A stretch of DNA of 6,194 nucleotides from an uncultured Spirochaetaceae bacterium (lineage in GTDB: Bacteria; Spirochaetota; Spirochaetia; Treponematales; Treponemataceae). The position numbers and the translations under genes are program-made. The notes beneath the pieces were generated by a model that saw only the letters and a program-made list of their open reading frames with translations, ran no database searches and was not told the DNA's origin. Below are positions 1-6,003 of this stretch, piece by piece (within the stretch, counting starts at the first letter, position 1; every line of letters starts with the position of its first letter). The DNA lies in NCBI GenBank assembly GCA_902773215.1, contig CACYDQ010000358.1, positions 1 to 6,194 of the forward strand. Direction: 5' to 3'.

Positions 1-696
1 CCCAAGGTGGAGATGATAAACTCCGTGATGATAGCCGGCGGCTACTGGCGGCTCACCGACGAGGACACGATGAAATGGGTGGAATACGCCGTGCCCGGCA
101 CCAAGGTGCAGGCCTACGGCTCCACCGACCCGGCCTCCGGCGACAGGGCGGAAACAAAGCGGCAGGTCGTCCGCACGACGGACAACCAGAAGCGCGACTT
201 CATCCACATCCAGTTTGACGGGCATGACTACTGGGCACAGGACTATTCCATAGTCGTGGACGCGACCCCGGCGGTCGTCGTGGGCAACAATGCCTACCTC
301 TTCACGAAGCCCAGCCCCGACGCGATGGGCGACAAGAAGCTGGACGTCGGGACGGTCGTGGGGGTCCTGAACGACGGCGTGGACGCCGCTTCCAGCCCCT
401 ATGCGGACAAATACGTCAAGGCCAGCGCCTACGTGAATTCCCACCTGATCGAAGGCTCCTACCTCGCCAAAGATGCCGTCAGCATCACCGCCAAGACCCT
501 GCTCGCCATGCAGATATACAACAAGCTGGCCGAAAAGGACTCCAAGGGCGAGTCCCTGCTGACCGACGCCGTCGCCCGCAAGGACTTGTTCGAAACGGCG
601 CTGTCCTTCGAGCTGCCGGACACGGTGCAGGATATGTTCCTGGAGCTGTTCCAGGCGGACTACCCCGGTGAATACCCGGAAGAATGGCAGAACTAG
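1..696 (+). CDS. Exported SH3-like repeat protein, 5' partial (first of a tandem paralogous pair)
   Basis: The reading frame is open from base 1 to the TAG at 694-696, so the 5' end lies outside the window; the GTG at 7 is only the first possible start inside it. Numbering from that codon, two beta-rich SH3-like repeats can be seen, about residues 11-82 (ending near DGHDYWAQDY) and 88-155 (PAVVVGNNAYLFTKPS, then KLDVGTVVGVL and KYVKASAYV). A helical, acidic C-terminus follows (about 156-229). The next gene has the same architecture and matching motifs (DGKSYWAISN, PAVLLEDCAMYNTK, LDAGSVVATG). In that neighbour the equivalent region starts right after a signal peptide, so this copy has probably lost only its signal peptide to the window edge. 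Both are likely exported to the periplasm or surface. The SH3b-like assignment rests on pattern, not a search. The ligand and role are unknown. The gap to the next gene is 12 nt, so the two are probably co-transcribed. Confidence 0.8.
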   Translation, partial: PKVEMINSVMIAGGYWRLTDEDTMKWVEYAVPGTKVQAYGSTDPASGDRAETKRQVVRTTDNQKRDFIHIQFDGHDYWAQDYSIVVDATPAVVVGNNAYLFTKPSPDAMGDKKLDVGTVVGVLNDGVDAASSPYADKYVKASAYVNSHLIEGSYLAKDAVSITAKTLLAMQIYNKLAEKDSKGESLLTDAVARKDLFETALSFELPDTVQDMFLELFQADYPGEYPEEWQN

Positions 697-702
697 AGGA
701 GG
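696..702 (+). promoter_or_regulatory. Shine-Dalgarno of the second SH3-like gene
   Basis: GAGGAGG overlaps the last base of the upstream stop codon and sits 6 nt before the ATG at 709. That spacing favours 709 over the second in-frame ATG at 715, which would lie 12 nt away. The overlap with the upstream stop suggests translational coupling of the pair. Confidence 0.8.
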
Positions 703-708
703 CGGAGT

Positions 709-1494
709 ATGGCAATGAAAAAATATGCGGTTCTTTTGGGCATGCTGCTGGCCGGCGGGCTTGCGGCATTCGCGGAAAGCGTCCCCGGCGTGTTCCTGCA
801 GGAAGGCGGCTGGCTGTGGACGGAGCAGAAAGACGGGATCATGTCCGCCTCGGTGAAGATGAGCGAGGGGACGGCGATTACCGTGGAGACGAGCGGCGAG
901 ACGGACGCGTCCGGCAGCCCGGTCGCGAAGATAAAGGAAGCGGAGTATGACGGCTCCAAGGGCAAGACGCTGACCTTCGCCCAGGTGAAATACGACGGCA
1001 AGAGCTACTGGGCCATCTCGAACCGCTTCATCATGCAGAAAAAGCCCGCGGTCCTCCTGGAAGACTGCGCCATGTACAACACGAAAAGCCTTGCGGACGT
1101 GGTAAACGCGCATCTGGATGCCGGTTCGGTCGTCGCGACGGGCAGCACCGTGACCGCCACCGGCGACAGAGACATAACCGAAGTAAGCTACTTCTCCGAG
1201 CGCCAGTATGCCGTCCGCACGGTCTACGTCAAGTCGTCCAAGATAAGCAGCTCGCTGGACGACATCACCGCGTTCAAGATTCTCGGCAACATCGCAAAGA
1301 CCAGCGACCTGGACAAGAAGCAGGCTTTGTTCGAGTCCGCAGAATCGCTCAACCTGTCGCCGAAAGTCCGCGCGGCAGTGCAGAAGGCCTGGGACGACAC
1401 CTTCAACCCGGACAAAGCGGGCGACCCCGCCGCCACCGAAGAAGCAGCAGGATCCGACGCCCCCGCCGGACCAGACGCGCCTGACGGCCTCTGA
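709..1494 (+). CDS. Exported SH3-like repeat protein (second of the tandem pair)
   Basis: A 261-residue protein with a clear Sec signal peptide: basic MAMKK, a hydrophobic stretch over residues 6-21 and a likely cleavage after AFA at 20-22. There is no lipobox cysteine, so it is probably soluble in the periplasm or secreted rather than a lipoprotein. The mature part resembles the preceding gene. SH3-like repeat 1 covers about residues 33-108 (motif DGKSYWAISN at 96-105). Repeat 2 covers about 113-180 (PAVLLEDCAMYNTK, LDAGSVVATG, YVKSSKISSS). A helical segment follows at about 183-230. The last 30 residues are a low-complexity Ala/Pro/Asp/Gly/Glu tail that the first gene lacks. The two proteins are clearly diverged, so the duplication is old. 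Function is not recognised; SH3-like repeats in exported bacterial proteins often bind cell wall or peptides, but nothing here shows the ligand. A terminator follows at 1552. Confidence 0.85.
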   Translation: MAMKKYAVLLGMLLAGGLAAFAESVPGVFLQEGGWLWTEQKDGIMSASVKMSEGTAITVETSGETDASGSPVAKIKEAEYDGSKGKTLTFAQVKYDGKSYWAISNRFIMQKKPAVLLEDCAMYNTKSLADVVNAHLDAGSVVATGSTVTATGDRDITEVSYFSERQYAVRTVYVKSSKISSSLDDITAFKILGNIAKTSDLDKKQALFESAESLNLSPKVRAAVQKAWDDTFNPDKAGDPAATEEAAGSDAPAGPDAPDGL

Positions 1495-1551
1495 CGGCAC
1501 GGGCCACGGCCCGGGCACGGAACGCCCCGGAACCCACTAGAAAACGAATAC

Positions 1552-1584
1552 AAAATCCCCGGCCGCATGACCGGGGATTTTTTT
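1552..1584. terminator. Bidirectional intrinsic terminator between convergent genes
   Basis: An 11-bp perfect stem (AAAATCCCCGG at 1552-1562, CCGGGGATTTT at 1571-1581) closes an 8-nt loop and continues into a T run to 1584. On the plus strand this is a strong rho-independent terminator for the SH3-like pair. The A run on the left arm gives a shorter U tract on the minus strand, so it may also end the icd transcript, whose stop codon is 20 bases away. Confidence 0.88.
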
Positions 1585-1604
1585 GCCTGCCGCGGTCCGG
1601 GAAG

Positions 1605-2801
1605 CTACAACCTGGAAGCTATCTCGTCGATGAATTCCCAGCTGTTGACGATTTTCTTGGCGGCAGGTTCGGCCAGGCGGGCGAGGTCGCCGGTCATGAT
1701 GCCGTCCTCGATCGTGCCGAGCGTCGCCTGCTCCAGCTTATGCGCGAAGTCCGAGAGCCCGGGGGTGCCGTCCAGCTCCGCCCGCTTGGCAAGCGCGCCG
1801 GTCCAGGCGAAGATGAGGGCGACCGGGTTGGTGCTCGTCTTCTCGCCCTTCTGGTAGCGGTAGTAGTGCTTCTGCACGGTGCCGTGGCTCGCCTCGTATT
1901 CGAACTGCCCGCTCGGGCTCACGAGGACGCTCGTCATCATCGCAAGGCTGCCGCAGGCGGAGGCAATCATGTCGCTCATCACGTCGCCGTCGTAGTTCTT
2001 GCATGCCCAGAGGAAGCCGCCGTCGGTCTTCATCACGCGGGCAACCGCATCGTCAATGAGCGTGTAGAAGTACTCCAGGCCCGCCGCGTCGAACTTTGCC
2101 TTGAACTCCTTGTCGAAGACCTGCTGCATGATTTCCTTGAAGCGGCCGTCGTAGGTCTTGCTGATCGTGTCCTTCGCGCCGAACCAGACGCTTATCTTCT
2201 GGTCCAGGGCGTAGTTGAAGCAGCAGCGGGCAAAGCTTTCTATGGAAGAATCCAGGTTGTGGATGCCCTGGATGATGCCGGGGCCCTTCATCTCCATGAT
2301 CGTCTTGCGGATTTCCTTTCCGTCCGCCCCGGTAAAGACCAGCTCCGCCTTGCCCGCGCAGGGGGTGCGGATCTCGCAGTTCTTGTACACGTCGCCGTAG
2401 GCGTGGCGGCCCAGCACGATGGGCTTGACCCAGCTCTTGACGTTGCAGTGGATGTTCTTGACGAAAATCGGGGCGCGGAAGACCGTGCCGTCCAGCTCGC
2501 CGCGCAGGATGCCGTTGGGGCTGGGGGTCAGGTGGGTCAGCTTGTACTCCTCCATGCGGGCGGCGTTGCTCGTGATCGTCGCGCACTTGACGCCCACGCC
2601 CAGCCTGCGGATGGCCTCCGCCGCTTCGTAGGTCACCTTGTCGTCGGTCTTGTCGCGCTCGGTAATCGACAGGTCGTAGTACTCGGTCTTGAGGTCAACG
2701 TAGGGGGCAAGCAGCTTGTCCTTTATGACCTGCCAGAGGACCCGGGTCATCTCGTCGCCGTCGAGCTCCGCGACGGCATTCTTCATCTGTATCTTTGCCA
2801 T
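1605..2801 (-). CDS. icd: Isocitrate dehydrogenase (NADP-type, eukaryote-like homodimeric class)
   Basis: Catalyses oxidative decarboxylation of isocitrate to 2-oxoglutarate with NADP+ in the cytoplasm. The 398-residue length and sequence match the class containing human IDH1 and some bacterial enzymes, not the E. coli Icd class. Residue numbers coincide with human IDH1 through the N-terminal half: K72, T77, S94 and N96 (SPNG), R100, R109, R132 in GRHAYGD, and Y139. Further on are K210 (IDH1 K212), D251 in LIDD (D252), and D273 and D277 in the NYDGDVMSD segment (D275, D279). The cofactor loop reads SHGTVQKHYYRYQKG; H312 matches H315 and K311 replaces R314, which keeps a positive charge for the NADP 2'-phosphate. 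All expected catalytic residues are present, so the enzyme should be active. The start is supported by GGAGA 5 nt upstream (2807-2811). The gene has its own promoter and converges on the SH3-like pair. Confidence 0.97.
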   Translation of the reverse strand: MAKIQMKNAVAELDGDEMTRVLWQVIKDKLLAPYVDLKTEYYDLSITERDKTDDKVTYEAAEAIRRLGVGVKCATITSNAARMEEYKLTHLTPSPNGILRGELDGTVFRAPIFVKNIHCNVKSWVKPIVLGRHAYGDVYKNCEIRTPCAGKAELVFTGADGKEIRKTIMEMKGPGIIQGIHNLDSSIESFARCCFNYALDQKISVWFGAKDTISKTYDGRFKEIMQQVFDKEFKAKFDAAGLEYFYTLIDDAVARVMKTDGGFLWACKNYDGDVMSDMIASACGSLAMMTSVLVSPSGQFEYEASHGTVQKHYYRYQKGEKTSTNPVALIFAWTGALAKRAELDGTPGLSDFAHKLEQATLGTIEDGIMTGDLARLAEPAAKKIVNSWEFIDEIASRL

Positions 2802-2828
2802 GGTTTTCTCCGTAAAAATCGTTTCCGA

Positions 2829-2857
2829 ATTCTATAGGAAGAGACACGCCCTGTCAA
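2829..2857 (-). promoter_or_regulatory. Sigma70-type promoter of icd
   Basis: On the minus strand, TTGACA (2852-2857, perfect -35) is followed after 17 nt by TAGAAT (2829-2834, five of six -10 bases). Initiation would fall near 2822, giving a 5' leader of about 20 nt that contains the GGAGA ribosome binding site. The promoter lies wholly in the 74-nt gap between the pyrKD stop and icd. No terminator is visible after pyrKD, so some read-through into icd is also possible. Confidence 0.75.
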
Positions 2858-2875
2858 CACGTCCTCAGGCGGAAA

Positions 2876-4702
2876 TCATGGCAGGGCCAGACCGACCATC
2901 TCGTCCACGGTCCGGTAACCGTGGGTCTTCATGAACCAGGCGATGCCGGAAATTATCTCCTCCATCACGTGCGGGTTGGCGAACTTCGCGCTGCCAACCT
3001 GCACCGCGTTCGCGCCCGCCATGATGAATTCGACCGCGTCCTGCCAGCAGGATATGCCGCCCATCCCGACAAGGGGAACCTGCCTGGCGGAAGGCTGACT
3101 TCTGAGGGCGGCGGCGACGTCGTAGACCATCCTGAGCGCGATCGGCTTTATGGCGGGGCCGCACAGACCCGCCCTGACGTTGTCAAAGACAGGCCTTCCC
3201 CGCTCTATGTCTATGCTGACCGCGCTTATCGTGTTTATCAGGCTGAGCGCGTCCGCCCCCGCATCCACGCAGGCAAGCGCGACCGCCACGATGTCCGGCG
3301 CATTGGGAGAGAGCTTGACCATCAGGGGCTTTTTGGTCGCCTCCCTGACGGCTGCGACGCAGCTTGCGGCCTTGTCCGGGTCCAGGCCCCATGCCTGCCC
3401 TCCCGCCTTGACGTTGGGGCAGCTGATGTTCAGCTCTATCATCGGGATATCGGTCGCATCGAGCAGGGCCGCCCCTTCGGTGTATGACTCCAGGTCGCTC
3501 CCCGCGAGGTTCGCGATGGCAACAGGACGCAGCCTGAGCATGGCAGGAAGCTCATCCTTTATGAACGCGCGCACACCGGGATTCTGCAGGCCGATTGAGT
3601 TGATGTTGCCCGAGGCGACCTCGATTATCCTCTGCCCGGAATTACCCAGGCGCGGTTCCAGCGTCACGCCTTTCCCGACGATGCCGCCCAGGACATCCAC
3701 GTTCTCCATTCCCCGGTAGTTCTGCCCGAAGCCGAAGGTGCCGGAAGCCGCCATGACGGGGTTGCTGAATTTCACGCCCGCAATCCTGACCGTCAGGTCG
3801 GGCATATAGTCAATCGGGAGGGGCTTCCTTCTGGTGGCGGGCTTGTCAAAAATCAGGTCCTCCGCATCAAAGACCGGCCCGTCCTTGCAGACCCGCGCGT
3901 TCCCGCCGGCCGTCGGAATCGTGCAGCCAAGGCAGGCCCCGACCCCGCAGAGCATGCGGGCCTCCATACTCACGTAGCAGCGCACCCCGGTCTGGGCAGC
4001 GAGCTCCTTCAGGTAGGCGAGCATGGGGAGGGGACCGCACGCGAAGATTATCTTGTAGCCCCTCTCCCGTATCAGATCGGCGGTCAGCGCCGCGTTCAGC
4101 ATGCCGCGGATTCCCTCGCTGCCGTCCTCGGTCGTTATGGAGAGGGAATCGGCCCTGACGTTACTGAGCCCGTAGCTCGCGCCCTTGAAGCTCGCAAAGA
4201 AATCGTATGATTTGTCAGGGAGGGACTCGGCAAAGAAGGCGACCGGGGCGACCCCGATACCCCCGCCAGCAATGCAGATTTCCGGGCTGAGCCCGGGCTT
4301 CCTGACGGTCTGTATGTCATCGGGGAGGGAGAAGCCCGTACCGAGGGGGCCTATAATCTGAAGCTCGTCGCCCGGGAGCAGGCTGGTCAGCTCATGCGTC
4401 CCCCTGCCCTTGCGCAGGATGAGGAACTGGAGCTTGACGACCTTGAGCCCGGTCTGGGCATCGATGTGAACGTCACAGTGGTAGACGCTGATGGGGCGGC
4501 CATACTCGACCGAGCTGACGGCCCGGCGGAGCAGGTAGAACTGCCCGGGCTTGGGTGCGAGCTGCTCGGGGCGGGGAAGTATCGCGTCCGTCTCAAGCAG
4601 GTATACGTCCGACTGACCTTTGACCAAGGTCGATTTGCTCACGATGCATTTGCAGAAGTACTGAAGGCCGTGCCCGGCTGCGTCTATTTCGGCTTTGTCC
4701 AT
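2876..4702 (-). CDS. pyrKD: Fused dihydroorotate dehydrogenase: PyrK electron-transfer module + PyrD class 1B
   Basis: A single 608-residue ORF joins two subunits that are normally separate. Residues about 13-285 are PyrK-like: the FAD-binding motif GRPISVYHC at 68-76, GPLGTGF at 118-124, a nucleotide-binding glycine loop IAGGGIGVAPV at 144-154, FACGPLPML at 220-228, and four [2Fe-2S] cysteines C252, C257, C260 and C272 (C-x4-C-x2-C-x11-C). A linker at about 286-301 leads to PyrD (302-608): NPVMAASGTFGFG at 314-326, K344 in GKGVT, NSIGLQNPG at 368-376, the catalytic cysteine C428 in ELNISCPN, K463 in VKLSPN, and a C-terminal phosphate-binding region with MGGI at 547-550. In the family this complex oxidises dihydroorotate to orotate on FMN and passes electrons through the iron-sulfur cluster and FAD to NAD+. 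All key residues are kept in both halves, so the fusion looks functional. No other pyr gene is in the window. No Shine-Dalgarno precedes the ATG. Confidence 0.95.
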   Translation of the reverse strand: MDKAEIDAAGHGLQYFCKCIVSKSTLVKGQSDVYLLETDAILPRPEQLAPKPGQFYLLRRAVSSVEYGRPISVYHCDVHIDAQTGLKVVKLQFLILRKGRGTHELTSLLPGDELQIIGPLGTGFSLPDDIQTVRKPGLSPEICIAGGGIGVAPVAFFAESLPDKSYDFFASFKGASYGLSNVRADSLSITTEDGSEGIRGMLNAALTADLIRERGYKIIFACGPLPMLAYLKELAAQTGVRCYVSMEARMLCGVGACLGCTIPTAGGNARVCKDGPVFDAEDLIFDKPATRRKPLPIDYMPDLTVRIAGVKFSNPVMAASGTFGFGQNYRGMENVDVLGGIVGKGVTLEPRLGNSGQRIIEVASGNINSIGLQNPGVRAFIKDELPAMLRLRPVAIANLAGSDLESYTEGAALLDATDIPMIELNISCPNVKAGGQAWGLDPDKAASCVAAVREATKKPLMVKLSPNAPDIVAVALACVDAGADALSLINTISAVSIDIERGRPVFDNVRAGLCGPAIKPIALRMVYDVAAALRSQPSARQVPLVGMGGISCWQDAVEFIMAGANAVQVGSAKFANPHVMEEIISGIAWFMKTHGYRTVDEMVGLALP

Positions 4703-4708
4703 GCACTG

Positions 4709-4717
4709 ATTGTATCA
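4709..4717 (-). promoter_or_regulatory. Extended -10 promoter of pyrKD, predicting a leaderless mRNA
   Basis: The minus strand reads TGATACAAT: an extended -10 TG dinucleotide (4716-4717) and the hexamer TACAAT (4709-4714). A poor -35 candidate (TTACCT) lies 17 nt upstream, as expected for an extended -10 promoter. The hexamer ends only 6 nt before the ATG (4702), so initiation about 7 nt downstream would fall on the A of the start codon. This agrees with the lack of a ribosome binding site. Confidence 0.55.
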
Positions 4718-4737
4718 GATTCCCGCGCTTTAGGTAA

Positions 4738-4774
4738 GGGGGAGCAGCCCCCGCGAGCCACATGCCCCCGCAAG
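4738..4774. repeat. GC-rich hairpin and short direct repeat upstream of pyrKD
   Basis: GGGGG AGCAG CCCCC (4738-4752) can form a 5-bp hairpin. The motif GCCCCCGC followed by G/A and AG occurs at 4747-4757 and again at 4764-4774, 17 nt apart. The hairpin lies just upstream of the pyrKD -35 region and so is not transcribed from the predicted start. Whether it binds a regulator cannot be told from sequence. Confidence 0.35.
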
Positions 4775-4870
4775 GGCGGCCGCGCGAAGCTTCTCGCCCG
4801 TGGGCAAAAAAAACTGCTTTTTCTCCGCGTAAACATAACATTTTTTGTGTTCCTGCCACAGATACATATA

Positions 4871-4900
4871 TGGACAGTTTTCTACTGCCCGTAGTATACT
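4871..4900 (+). promoter_or_regulatory. Putative sigma70 promoter of the Rpn-family gene
   Basis: TGGACA (4871-4876, five of six) and TATACT (4895-4900, five of six) are separated by 18 nt. The -10 lies inside the 8-bp palindrome AGTATACT (4893-4900), and the spacer holds a small inverted repeat CAGT/ACTG (4875-4878, 4884-4887). Initiation would be expected near 4907, inside or at the end of the Shine-Dalgarno (4902-4908). That is uncomfortably close, so a promoter further upstream in the A/T-rich stretch (for example around CATATATG at 4865) is an alternative. Confidence 0.45.
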
Positions 4901-4901
4901 C

Positions 4902-4908
4902 AAGGAGG
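4902..4908 (+). promoter_or_regulatory. Shine-Dalgarno that fixes the Rpn-family start at 4915
   Basis: AAGGAGG is a near-perfect ribosome binding site, 6 nt before the ATG at 4915. The reading frame stays open upstream to an ATG at 4762, but that one has no ribosome binding site and the extra 51 codons cover the A/T-rich promoter region, so 4915 is the start chosen. Confidence 0.88.
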
Positions 4909-4914
4909 CCAGAA

Positions 4915-5925
4915 ATGGCAAAACACAAGGCCCGGCCCGGGGCGGTATCCCCGGGGGAGAATGGCGGGACAAAGAGAAAGGCGAAGCGGAATGGGCGTGT
5001 CCGGTCCAGAGCACGGGGCAAAGCACGGCGCAACCACAAGGACGGTCTTTTCTGCCGCCTGTTCTCGGACAGGGAGAACGCCCTGTCGCTCTACAATGCG
5101 CTGACGGGAAGCTCGTACGCGGATGCGGACGGACTTGAAATCGTGACGCTGGAGGACGCGGTTTACCTGTCGCAGAAGAATGACTGCGCGGTCTGCGTCC
5201 AAACATCGTTGGCTCTTTTTGAGCAGCAGAGTAGCTGGAACCCGAACATGCCGCTGCGAGGACTCCTCTACTTTGCCGCCGAGTATGCTGGCTGGCTTGC
5301 CCGGCACAAGGTAGACGTACATTCCAGCACTCTGGTGAAGATTCCGTCCCCCAGCTACTTCGTCCTCTACAACGGGACGGAAAAGCAGGTGGAAAAAATG
5401 GATTTACGGCTGTCCGAAGCCTTTGAGAAACCTGCGGAAGGCTACGAATGGACGGCACACGTGGTCAACGTGAACGCCGGGCACAATACCGGCATACTGG
5501 AGCGCTGTCCGCTCTTGGGCGACTATGCGGCGTTCATTGCGGACATACGGCAGGGGCAGGCGGACGGAATGTCGCTGACGGAGGTCGTGGATGCCGCGGT
5601 GGACACGTGTATCAGGAGGGGCGGAAAGCTTGCGGATTTTATGAGGAAGCATAAGGCGGAGGTGAACAGCATGTATTTGTTTGGAGTTGACTTTGAAAAG
5701 ATTCACTGGGAGGCTGTCAAGAAGGAAGCCAGAGAGGCTGCACGGAAAGAGATGTTTGAAGAAGGCCAGAGAGACGGCCTGTCACAAGGCCAGGAGCGGG
5801 ATCTCCGCAACCTGATGGACAGTTTGTCCATGACGGCGGAGCAGGCGATGGACGCGCTGAAGATACCCGCGGAAGAGCGGGAGAAGTACGCGGCCAGGCT
5901 GGGCGTGGTCCCGGCGGAGGCGTAG
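4915..5925 (+). CDS. Rpn-family recombination-promoting nuclease / putative transposase (PD-(D/E)XK)
   Basis: A 336-residue protein of the Rpn/PD-(D/E)XK 'transposase' type that is multi-copy in many gut anaerobes and treponemes. The core begins near residue 40 with NHKDGLFCRLFSD, then ALSLYNALTG and LEIVTLEDAVY. A plausible active site is D90 (QKNDCAVCV) with E103-x-Q105 (LFEQQS), as expected for D...ExQ in this superfamily. The family-typical stretches NPNMPLRGLLYF (109-120), YFVLYNGTEK (148-157) and EWTAHVVNVNAGHN (178-191) follow. The C-terminus is a charged, helical EAREAARKEMFEEGQRDG segment (271-288) and a TAEQAMDALKIPAEER motif (307-322). The first 40 residues are strongly basic (15 Lys/Arg) and probably bind nucleic acid. 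In E. coli, Rpn proteins stimulate RecA-independent recombination and have DNase activity; their biological role is unsettled. The frame is intact and the candidate catalytic residues are present. No terminal inverted repeats flank the gene, so there is no sign of a transposable unit. Confidence 0.88.
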   Translation: MAKHKARPGAVSPGENGGTKRKAKRNGRVRSRARGKARRNHKDGLFCRLFSDRENALSLYNALTGSSYADADGLEIVTLEDAVYLSQKNDCAVCVQTSLALFEQQSSWNPNMPLRGLLYFAAEYAGWLARHKVDVHSSTLVKIPSPSYFVLYNGTEKQVEKMDLRLSEAFEKPAEGYEWTAHVVNVNAGHNTGILERCPLLGDYAAFIADIRQGQADGMSLTEVVDAAVDTCIRRGGKLADFMRKHKAEVNSMYLFGVDFEKIHWEAVKKEAREAARKEMFEEGQRDGLSQGQERDLRNLMDSLSMTAEQAMDALKIPAEEREKYAARLGVVPAEA

Positions 5926-6003
5926 CCAATTTCCGGCCCGAGGGCGTGGTCGCCACAGAGGCATAGTCCCGACAGAGCCAGGGCGGTCCCGCCAGAGCGG
6001 GAG
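5901..6003 (+). repeat. Degenerate tandem copies of the rpn 3' end
   Basis: The last 25 bases of rpn (5901-5925, encoding GVVPAEA and the stop) recur at 5942-5966 with 20 of 25 identical bases, and would encode GVVATEA plus stop in another frame. A third, weaker copy at 5981-6003 starts GGGCG-GTCCCGCC and encodes AVPPER in its best frame. The periods are 41 and about 39 bases. Copies 2 and 3 lie beyond the stop codon and are not translated with rpn. Confidence 0.55.

Noticed and set aside
684..950. Small ORF overlapping the junction of the SH3-like pair
   Set aside because: Arg/Gly-rich alternate frame of the signal-peptide-bearing gene, which has the better ribosome binding site.
1500..1513. 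CGGGC-CACG-GCCCG palindrome after the second SH3-like gene
   Set aside because: Short and expected in such GC-rich sequence; the strong terminator at 1552 explains transcript ending.
1740..2837. A 365-codon plus-strand ORF antisense to icd
   Set aside because: It mirrors icd in a high-GC region, is Val/Ala/Leu/Asp/Arg-rich without recognisable motifs, and the opposite strand encodes a complete conserved enzyme.
2921..3719. Plus-strand ORFs antisense to the PyrD half
   Set aside because: Composition typical of high-GC shadow frames; no conserved motif and overlap with a fully conserved enzyme.
4796..4825. GCCCGTGGGC hairpin followed by an A run, considered as a terminator
   Set aside because: The T tract is on the wrong side for the minus strand (it precedes the hairpin), and on the plus strand the run is A rather than T.
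4762..4914. Upstream extension of the rpn reading frame to the ATG at 4762
   Set aside because: No ribosome binding site at 4762, the extra residues look unlike the family, and the stretch contains the promoter and the strong Shine-Dalgarno for 4915.
4730..5458. A 242-codon minus-strand ORF antisense to rpn
   Set aside because: Ser/Pro/Arg-rich shadow frame with no ribosome binding site or family motif; it runs through the rpn promoter and conserved core.
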